From the NCBI GenBank assembly GCA_003697065.1, contig RFFY01000447.1, positions 1-11,255 on the forward strand: DNA of 11,255 nt, given 5' to 3'. Each line of letters starts with the position of its first letter. The first letter of the stretch is position 1. This document shows, piece by piece, positions 6,206 to 11,255 of this stretch. The DNA is from Actinomyces sp. (GTDB lineage: Bacteria; Actinomycetota; Acidimicrobiia; Acidimicrobiales; Aldehydirespiratoraceae). The notes under the pieces are model-generated. The model searched no databases. It was not told the origin of the DNA and saw only the letters and a list, made by a program, of their open reading frames with translations. The position numbers and the translations under genes were made by a program.

Positions 6206-6241
6206 CCCGAATCGGGCACGACCACAACGGCGGGAATCGGG
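6206..6241. promoter_or_regulatory. palindrome pair in the glpD promoter, candidate operator
   Basis: CCCGAATCGGG (6206-6216) is a perfect 5-bp inverted repeat around one base. It lies directly upstream of the glpD -10 element, within its spacer. A related copy, CGGGAATCGGG (6231-6241), shares GAATCGGG and starts 25 bp further on. Placement is right for a repressor or activator of glpD. No regulator gene is adjacent, so the factor is unknown. Confidence 0.35.
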
Positions 6242-6303
6242 AGAGGGTGGGCCGGTGATCGGCGCGGGAGCGGGGCGAGTGGGTGCCGCCGGCCCCGGCC
6301 CCG

Positions 6304-6309
6304 TACTCT
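6304..6309 (+). promoter_or_regulatory. putative -10 element of the acyl-CoA synthetase gene
   Basis: TACTCT fits the actinobacterial TANNNT -10 pattern. It would start transcription near 6316 and give a leader of about 30 nt that contains GGAGG at 6338-6342, 4 nt before the ATG at 6347. I find no good -35. Confidence 0.4.
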
Positions 6310-6346
6310 GGCCGGCGAGCCGGACCGGGAACCCGATGGAGGCACG

Positions 6347-7990
6347 ATGCCCGATTTCGCCACGGTGTGGGAGGCGATCGCCGACCTCGACCCGACCGCC
6401 GACGCCCTCGCCCACGGCGACGTGGCCACGGGCGGACCGCCCCGCTCGTGGGGCGCCATGGAGGACCGGGCCGCCCGCCTGGCCGCCGCCTTCGCCGACC
6501 ACGGTGTCGGCCACGACGACAAGGTCGCCCTCTACCTCTACAACGGCCCGGAGTACATCGAGACGGAGTTCGCCGCCTTCAAGCAGAGGGCGGTGCCGTG
6601 CAACGTCAACTACCGCTATCTCGCCGACGAGCTCACCTACCTGCTGACCAACGCCGACGCCCGGGTGGTCGTGTTCGACCACTCCCTGGCCGAGCGGGTT
6701 CTCGAGGTGCGCGACCGGTGCCCGGCTCTGCGCCTGCTGGTACAGGTCGGCGGCGACGAGGTGGTCGACGGCGCCGTCGCCTACGAGGAGCTGATCGCCG
6801 CCCACGATCCGGCCCCCCGCATCGCCCGCTCCGACGACGACCTGTGGTTCCTGTACACGGGCGGGACGACGGGCAACCCCAAGGCCGTCATGTGGCCCCA
6901 CGGGAACCTCATGCAGACCATGGTCGTCCACTACGCCGTGATCGAGCGCGAGGTCCCCACCAGCGTGGCGGAGGCGGTCGACGCCGTCCGCGAGTACAGG
7001 CGGCGGGGACGCCACATCCGCCTCCTGGCCGCCGCTCCGCTCATGCACGGCACCTCGGGCATCTCCTCGCTCCAGAACCTCACCCTGGGCGGCATGATCG
7101 CCACCTTGGCCAGCCGCCACTTCGACGCCCACGAGCTGTGGCGGGTCGTGCAGGAGCGGCGCATCACCCAGCTCACCATCGTCGGTGACGCCTTCGCCCG
7201 CCCCATGCTGCGGGCCCTCGACGAGGCGGCGGCCGAGGGACGCCCCTACGACCTGTCGTCGCTGCGCCAGATCCTGTCGTCGGGCGTCATGTGGTCGAAC
7301 GAGTCCAAGCAGGCCCTGCTCGCCTACCACGACATGACCCTCTTCGACAGCCTCGGTTCGAGCGAGGGCGTGGGCTTCGGGGCCCAGATCGCCCGCCGCG
7401 ACGAGGGCGAGACCCGCACCGCCCGCTTCCGCCTCGGGCCCAACGCCACCGTCTTGACCGACGACGGACGCGAGGTCGAGCCCGGCTCGGGCGAGGTGGG
7501 CATGCTGGCGGTTGGCGGCGCCATCCCCCTCGGCTACTACAAGGACCCCGACAAGACGGCCGCCACCTTCCGGGTGGTGGCCGGTCGACGCTGGTCCATG
7601 CCGGGCGACTTCGCCACCGTCGAGGCCGACGGGACGATCACCCTGCTGGGACGGGGCTCGGTGTGCATCAACTCGGGCGGGGAGAAGATCTACCCCGAGG
7701 AGGTCGAAGAGGCCCTCAAGACCCACCCCGCGGTCCACGACGCCAACGTGGTCGGCCTCCCCGACGAGCGCTGGGGTCAGGCCGTCACCGCCGTGGTGTC
7801 CCTGGAGCCGGGGGCGGAGGTCGACGACGCCGAGCTGATCGCCCACGTCAAGGGGCGTCTCGCCCACTACAAGGCACCGAAGACCATCGTGCGGGTGCCC
7901 GAGATCCTGCGGGGCCCCAACGGCAAGGCCGACTACCGCTGGGCCCGCGACACGGCGGCGGAGGCCGTGGGGGTAACCCCCGCCACGTGA
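6347..7990 (+). CDS. acyl-CoA synthetase, FadD19-like (ANL superfamily)
   Basis: A 547-residue AMP-forming ligase that activates a carboxylic acid as acyl-AMP and then transfers it to CoA. Core motifs in order: A3 P-loop LYTGGTTGNPKAVMW (169-183), A5 DSLGSSEG (334-341), A7 PGDFATVE (419-426), A8 hinge GRGSVCINSGGEKIYPEEVE (436-455), and A10 GPNGKADYRWA (523-533) with the adenylation lysine Lys527. The length and the wording of many blocks (NVNYRYLADELTYLL, LLYTGGTTG-type P-loop followed by MWPH, GDAFARPML, IPLGYYKDPDKTAATF, PDYRWA-like end) match mycobacterial FadD19, which activates steroid side chains. Steroid, isoprenoid or branched long-chain acids are therefore the likely substrates, but no other steroid-degradation gene is in the window. 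The ATG is fixed by GGAGG 4 nt upstream. It is divergent from glpD and convergent with mtr. Confidence 0.92.
   Translation: MPDFATVWEAIADLDPTADALAHGDVATGGPPRSWGAMEDRAARLAAAFADHGVGHDDKVALYLYNGPEYIETEFAAFKQRAVPCNVNYRYLADELTYLLTNADARVVVFDHSLAERVLEVRDRCPALRLLVQVGGDEVVDGAVAYEELIAAHDPAPRIARSDDDLWFLYTGGTTGNPKAVMWPHGNLMQTMVVHYAVIEREVPTSVAEAVDAVREYRRRGRHIRLLAAAPLMHGTSGISSLQNLTLGGMIATLASRHFDAHELWRVVQERRITQLTIVGDAFARPMLRALDEAAAEGRPYDLSSLRQILSSGVMWSNESKQALLAYHDMTLFDSLGSSEGVGFGAQIARRDEGETRTARFRLGPNATVLTDDGREVEPGSGEVGMLAVGGAIPLGYYKDPDKTAATFRVVAGRRWSMPGDFATVEADGTITLLGRGSVCINSGGEKIYPEEVEEALKTHPAVHDANVVGLPDERWGQAVTAVVSLEPGAEVDDAELIAHVKGRLAHYKAPKTIVRVPEILRGPNGKADYRWARDTAAEAVGVTPAT
7969..7981 (+). terminator. 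short hairpin at the 3' end of the acyl-CoA synthetase gene
   Basis: GGGGG-TAA-CCCCC forms a 5-bp GC stem with a 3-nt loop a few bases before the TGA (7988-7990). It may help end transcription together with the next hairpin, but it is short and has no T-tract. Confidence 0.25.
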
Positions 7991-8009
7991 TGAGCCAGGG
8001 TCGTGGCCG

Positions 8010-8038
8010 CGGGGGAGGGGCCCGGCGCCCGACCCCCG
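8010..8038. terminator. GC hairpin in the convergent gap between the acyl-CoA synthetase gene and mtr
   Basis: CGGGGG (8010-8015) pairs with CCCCCG (8033-8038), with an inner GGGC/GCCC stem. It lies in the 52-bp gap between two converging genes and could serve both directions. There is no T-tract on either side. Confidence 0.35.
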
Positions 8039-8042
8039 ACGG

Positions 8043-9401
8043 TCACAGCTCGAGCAGGGCCTGTTCGACCACCTCGGTCAAGGCGGGGTGGATGTAGTAC
8101 TGGCCGCGGGCCATCTCGTCGACGGTCTGGCCGAAGACCATGCCCTGGACGAGCTGCTGGATGAGGGTGGACGCCTGGGGGCCGATGATGTGGGCCCCGA
8201 GCAGGTGGCGGGTGCGGGCGTCGGCGATCACCTTCACGAAGCCCTCGGTGTCCTCGAGCGCCCACCCGTAGGCGGCGGCGGCGTAGGGCTGCACATGGGA
8301 GCGGTAGGCGATCCCCCGTTCGAGGGCCTGGCGTTCCGTCAGCCCCACCGACGCCACCTGGGGGTGGCCGAACACGGCGTGGGGGACGACCCGGTGATCG
8401 ACGGCGATCAGCTCGTCGGGATGGGTGAGGTTGTGGGCCACCACCCGGGCCTCGGCGTTGGCGGTGTGCTTGAGCTGGACGGGGTTGCACACGTCGCCGA
8501 GCGCCCACACCCCCTCGACCGTCGTGCGCTGGTACTCGTCGACCACGACATAGCCCGCGTGGTCGACGGCCAGCCCTCCGGCGGTGGCATCGACCCGGTC
8601 GCTGTTGGGGATCCGACCCGTCGCCACCAGCACGGCGTCGCCCCGGACCCCGCGGTGGTCACCGTCGACGCTCACCTCGAGGACGATGTCGTCACCCTCA
8701 CGGCGGGCGGCGACGGGCTGGGTCGAGCAGAGGACCTCGAAACGGTGGCGGTAGCACTCGGTGAAGCGGAGGCGGATGTCGTCGTCCTCGTTGCGCAGGA
8801 AGGTCTCGCCGCGCACGACGAACACCACCTCGCTGCCGAGGGAGCCGAACACGTGGCCGAGCTCGGCGGCGATGTAGCCGGCGCCGATCACGATGAGCCG
8901 GCGGGGCAGCTCGTCGATGCGCATGATGGTGTCGGAGGTGTGGTACCCGACCTCGGCCAGCCCGTCGACGTCGGGGATGTGGGGGCGGGCGCCGACGGCG
9001 ACCACGATGTGGTCGGCGGTGACGATCTCGTCGCCGATGACCACCCGGCGGGGCCCCACGAAGCGGGCGGTGTCGCGGTACACGGTGACATGGGGGAGGG
9101 AGCGTCGGTACTCCTCGCCCCCGGCGGCGATGGGGTCGATCCGCCCGAAGATCCGGTCGCGGATGGCGGGCCAGTCGGCCCCCTCGAAGCGGGTGTGGAC
9201 CCCGAGGCGGGGGCCGCGCCGGGCGAGCTCGGCGGTGTCGGCGGCCACCACCAGCATCTTGGAGGGGATGCAGCCCCGGTTCAGGCAGGTTCCCCCGAAG
9301 ACCCCGTCTTCGGCGATGGCGATGTCCCAGTCGTCGTGTTCGGGCCCGATGATGCTGTTACCCGATCCGGTACCGATGATGAGGAGATCGAAGTGACGCA
9401 C
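8043..9401 (-). CDS. mtr: mycothione reductase
   Basis: A 452-residue flavoprotein disulfide reductase that uses NADPH to reduce mycothione to mycothiol and so maintains the cytosolic thiol pool. FAD binding is at IIGTGSGNS (8-16). The redox-active pair Cys39/Cys44 lies in GGTCLNRGCIPSKM (36-49). The NADPH Rossmann motif is GAGYIAAE (173-180). The second FAD motif is GVWALGDV (297-304). The catalytic His438/Glu443 dyad is in YYIHPALTEVVE. GTGSGNSI, FGRIDPIA, YHTSDTIMRI, VDEYQRT, AYGWALEDT and MARGQYYIHPAL match M. tuberculosis Mtr rather than glutathione reductase or lipoamide dehydrogenase. The start is GTG at 9401 (M-R-H-F-D), the only sensible one before the FAD motif. A -10-like TACCCT lies 8 nt before it, without an SD. 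It is divergent from the Septum_form lipoprotein. Confidence 0.96.
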   Translation of the reverse strand: MRHFDLLIIGTGSGNSIIGPEHDDWDIAIAEDGVFGGTCLNRGCIPSKMLVVAADTAELARRGPRLGVHTRFEGADWPAIRDRIFGRIDPIAAGGEEYRRSLPHVTVYRDTARFVGPRRVVIGDEIVTADHIVVAVGARPHIPDVDGLAEVGYHTSDTIMRIDELPRRLIVIGAGYIAAELGHVFGSLGSEVVFVVRGETFLRNEDDDIRLRFTECYRHRFEVLCSTQPVAARREGDDIVLEVSVDGDHRGVRGDAVLVATGRIPNSDRVDATAGGLAVDHAGYVVVDEYQRTTVEGVWALGDVCNPVQLKHTANAEARVVAHNLTHPDELIAVDHRVVPHAVFGHPQVASVGLTERQALERGIAYRSHVQPYAAAAYGWALEDTEGFVKVIADARTRHLLGAHIIGPQASTLIQQLVQGMVFGQTVDEMARGQYYIHPALTEVVEQALLEL

Positions 9402-9415
9402 GGCGACGCAGGGTA
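9402..9415 (-). promoter_or_regulatory. putative promoter -10 element of mtr
   Basis: On the minus strand TACCCT (9415-9410) precedes the GTG at 9401 by 8 nt. This places the transcription start within a base or two of the start codon. No SD is visible, which favours a leaderless or near-leaderless mRNA. Confidence 0.4.
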
Positions 9416-9430
9416 CCGGCCGGGCCCGAT

Positions 9431-9443
9431 CGGACCGGGTCCG
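9431..9443. promoter_or_regulatory. 13-bp palindrome between mtr and the lipoprotein gene
   Basis: CGGACC-G-GGTCCG is a perfect inverted repeat around one base, ending directly before the GTG at 9444. It could be an operator in the divergent gap or an mRNA hairpin near the start. In such GC-rich DNA a chance match is possible. Confidence 0.25.
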
Positions 9444-9941
9444 GTGGCGAGGCGGTGGGCGCGACTGTCGGCGGTCGGACTGTCGGCGGCCCTGTTGGCT
9501 GCGGCCTGCGGGACCGGCGCCGACGTCGACACCACCGAACGCGACGCCCGGGGGCGCATCGTCGCCGCCGGCCGGGTGGGAACCCTCGTGTTGCGTCAGG
9601 GCGACTGCTTCCGGGAACCGGCCGGCGAGGTGGTCACCCGGGTGGAGGGCGTGCCCTGCGGCCGGCCCCACGACGGCCAGGTGGTCGCCACCTTCGAGCT
9701 CGCCGCCGGCGACGACGAGGCGTGGCCGGGGACCGACGCCCTCACCGCCGGGGTCACCGGGCGCTGCCTCGATCTCGCCGTCGAGGCCATCGGCGACCCG
9801 GCGCGCACGGCGGGACTCTCGCTGGCGGCCTACGTCCCCGACGCCGACAGCTGGGACGCCGGCGACCGCGGGGTGGTGTGCTGGGTCCGCGCCGCCGACG
9901 GCTCGCCCCTGTCGGGCGACGTGCTGTCGGCGGGGGCCTGA
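9444..9941 (+). CDS. lipoprotein with Septum_form domain
   Basis: A 165-residue secreted protein. The N-terminus is a lipoprotein signal: basic ARRWAR, a hydrophobic stretch at 8-20 and a lipobox-like AAAC with the lipidated Cys22. The mature part matches the actinobacterial septum-formation family (PF13845 type) in its spaced signature: LRQGDCF (50-56), VPCGRPHDGQVVATF (70-84), AWPGTDAL (93-100), a Cys at 108, and YVPDADSWDAGDRGVVCWV (130-148). Four cysteines after the lipobox (55, 72, 108, 146) suggest two disulfides outside the membrane. The family name comes from an early link to septation; the biochemical role is not known. The GTG at 9444 gives a normal signal peptide. A GTG at 9393 with GAGGAG 6 nt upstream is the alternative; it would add 17 residues and overlap the mtr start by 9 bp. 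Confidence 0.85.
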   Translation: MARRWARLSAVGLSAALLAAACGTGADVDTTERDARGRIVAAGRVGTLVLRQGDCFREPAGEVVTRVEGVPCGRPHDGQVVATFELAAGDDEAWPGTDALTAGVTGRCLDLAVEAIGDPARTAGLSLAAYVPDADSWDAGDRGVVCWVRAADGSPLSGDVLSAGA

Positions 9942-9944
9942 CCC

Positions 9945-9957
9945 GCGGTCGGACCGC
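9945..9957. terminator. palindrome filling the convergent gap, possible bidirectional terminator
   Basis: GCGGTC-G-GACCGC (9945-9957) takes up most of the 17-bp space between the lipoprotein stop (9941) and the stop of the converging oxidoreductase gene (9961-9959). It can fold as a 5-bp stem with a CGG loop in either transcript. There is no T-tract. Confidence 0.35.
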
Positions 9958-9958
9958 C

Positions 9959-11255
9959 TCAGGCCGGGGCGGGGGCTCCCCGACGGTAGGCCTCGAGATC
10001 CACCGCCACCTGCTGACGCCACGCCTCGGCCCGTCGGACCTTCAGGTCCTCGAAGCCGCGGATCGAGTCGCTGGAGCCGGCGATGCGCACCGCCTCGTCG
10101 AGCCGGTCGGCGTCGAGGTGCTCGAGCAGGGTGGCCACGCAGGCCCGGTACTCGTCGGGGAGGCGGCGCTCGAGGCGGCGCACGGCCGTCTTGCCGAAGG
10201 GGTCGAGTGCCGTGCCCCTCAGGCGCTTGGCCCGGGCCAGGGCGGCGATGGCGGGACGGGCCCAGGGACCGAGGGTGATCTTGCGGTCCAGGCCCATCGC
10301 CCGCAGCAGGGGCGGATGGAGCTTCCAGGCGATACGCCCGTCGGGGCCGGCGACCTCGGCGGCGGGCCGGACGCCGTCGGGGTCGAGCATGAGGCGGGCC
10401 ACCTCGTACTCGTCCTTGTAGGCGCACAGGTGGTGGAGCTGCTCGGCCACCGTCCGGGTGAGGCGGGTCGACCCGGGAGCGACCGCGTTCTCGGCGGCGG
10501 CCACCTCCTCGATGGTGGCGAGCCAGCTCTCGGCGAGGCGCCGGTCCTGGAAGCCGACGAGGTCGTGGGCCCGTAGGACGAGAGCCTCGTGGAGGGCGTC
10601 GTCGTCGCCGCTGACGGCGGCGATGCGTGCCGCCGGGGCCTCGTCGAGCAGGGGCAGGGCGACCGGCGCCGTCGGGGGCGGCTCGGCCGCGGCCCGTACC
10701 CGGTCGGGGTCGGCGACGTACCAGCGGCCCCAGGTGAAGGCGGCGAGGTTGGTCTCGACCGCCACCCCGTTGAGCTCGATGGCCTCCACGATGCGGGCGG
10801 GATCGACGGGCACGACACCCGCCTGCACCGCCATGCCCAGCACGAACACGTTGGCGGGGCTGGTCGTGTCGAGGAGTCCCTCCACGAGGCGGCCCACGTC
10901 GGCCCACACGGGCTCGTCGCCGGTGGCCTCCTCGATGGCCGCCAGCAGGGCGCCGCGGTCGGGTTGGTCCTCGGGGTGCACGACCATGTGGGCGGTGGGG
11001 ACCAGGGTCGTCGAGCCCACCACGCGGGTGCCGGGATGGGTGGCCGTGAGCGCCCGGGGGGAGGCGGCGACGAGGAGATCGAGGGCCAACAGGACGTCGG
11101 CCTGGGCGGTGCCCAGGCGGCTCTGGGGGGCGGGCGCACCCCGGGTGAGGCGCAGGTCCGACACCACCGGGCCGGCCTTCTGGGACAGGCCCGTCTGGTC
11201 GAGGCCCCGCACCTCCCACCCGTCGAGCATGGCCGCCGTGCCGAGGATCTGGGCG
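9959..11255 (-). CDS. indolepyruvate:ferredoxin oxidoreductase, fused type (partial, 5' end off window)
   Basis: The last 431 codons are visible; the frame is open through the right edge. The family as known is a large single-chain enzyme that oxidatively decarboxylates indolepyruvate and other aryl pyruvates to acyl-CoA with ferredoxin as acceptor. The visible part begins inside the gamma-type domain (PF01558 type) with AQILGTAAMLDGWEV, RGLDQTGLSQKAGPV and later PANVFVLGMAVQAGVVP and EAIELNGVAVETNLAAFTWGR. It continues through a Pro/Ala linker into the C-terminal domain known as DUF6537: AYKDEYEVARLMLDP, WKLHPPLLRAMGL, GPWARPAIAALARAKRLRGTALDPFG and SSDSIRGFEDLKVRRAEAWR. The TPP-binding N-terminal half and any Fe-S motifs lie outside. 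The methionine at 11230 is internal, not a start, because conserved sequence precedes it. It converges on the lipoprotein gene with a 17-bp gap. Confidence 0.93.
   Translation of the reverse strand, partial: AQILGTAAMLDGWEVRGLDQTGLSQKAGPVVSDLRLTRGAPAPQSRLGTAQADVLLALDLLVAASPRALTATHPGTRVVGSTTLVPTAHMVVHPEDQPDRGALLAAIEEATGDEPVWADVGRLVEGLLDTTSPANVFVLGMAVQAGVVPVDPARIVEAIELNGVAVETNLAAFTWGRWYVADPDRVRAAAEPPPTAPVALPLLDEAPAARIAAVSGDDDALHEALVLRAHDLVGFQDRRLAESWLATIEEVAAAENAVAPGSTRLTRTVAEQLHHLCAYKDEYEVARLMLDPDGVRPAAEVAGPDGRIAWKLHPPLLRAMGLDRKITLGPWARPAIAALARAKRLRGTALDPFGKTAVRRLERRLPDEYRACVATLLEHLDADRLDEAVRIAGSSDSIRGFEDLKVRRAEAWRQQVAVDLEAYRRGAPAPA

Noticed and set aside
5660..7867. Long minus-strand frame opposite the acyl-CoA synthetase gene
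   Set aside because: The product is compositionally biased and the plus strand carries all ANL superfamily motifs in order.
8088..9392. Possible N-terminal extension of the lipoprotein gene reading antisense through mtr
   Set aside because: The extension shows no domain and mtr is complete on the other strand. A lipoprotein signal peptide just after 9444 fixes the start nearby.
11228..11230. ATG as a start codon of the right-edge oxidoreductase gene
   Set aside because: The frame upstream encodes AQILGTAA, which is typical family sequence immediately before MLDGWEV, so the methionine is internal.

Overview
The window is very GC-rich DNA (clearly above 70 % by eye) with tightly packed, non-repetitive metabolic genes. 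It looks like a chromosomal segment of a high-GC actinomycete. The best taxonomic marker is a mycothione reductase (8043-9401), because mycothiol is an actinobacterial thiol. The FadD19-like acyl-CoA ligase, the DUF4032 protein, the Septum_form lipoprotein and the fused indolepyruvate:ferredoxin oxidoreductase fit the same phylum. The gene mix and composition resemble Acidimicrobiia such as Iamia or Ilumatobacter, but that is an impression and not a proof. I see no phage, IS element, CRISPR array, tRNA or rRNA.

Layout, left to right. On the minus strand are a truncated single-pass membrane protein (1-351), an ECF sigma factor whose stop overlaps the membrane protein's start by 4 bp (348-869), chorismate synthase aroC (1015-2118) and a stand-alone NAD(P)H-hydrate epimerase (2206-2925). 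A 42-bp tandem repeat fills the divergent gap before a plus-strand DUF4032 protein with a kinase-like core (3057-4331). That gene converges on glpD, FAD-dependent glycerol-3-phosphate dehydrogenase (4414-6192, minus). The last 65 bp of glpD are tandemly duplicated in the gap. A divergent 154-bp gap leads to a FadD19-like acyl-CoA synthetase (6347-7990, plus), which converges on mtr (8043-9401, minus). mtr diverges from a Septum_form lipoprotein (9444-9941, plus), which in turn converges on the 3' part of an indolepyruvate:ferredoxin oxidoreductase gene (9959 to beyond 11255, minus).

The genes do not form one pathway. Aromatic biosynthesis, nicotinamide-nucleotide repair, glycerol/lipid metabolism, acyl activation, thiol redox balance and aryl-pyruvate oxidation sit side by side, mostly as single-gene units. 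The only convincing operon is the sigma factor plus membrane protein pair. It is preceded by an ECF-type promoter-like sequence that suggests autoregulation. Four start codons (aroC, the epimerase, DUF4032, glpD) each lie exactly 6 nt after a -10-like hexamer and lack a Shine-Dalgarno, which points to leaderless transcripts. The acyl-CoA ligase and sigma factor instead have GGAGG sites. Inverted repeats without T-tracts sit in several gene ends and gaps.

No clearly new multi-gene system is visible. The most interesting items are the DUF4032 kinase-like protein with its repeat-filled promoter, the glpD 3' duplication, and the palindromes in the glpD promoter.
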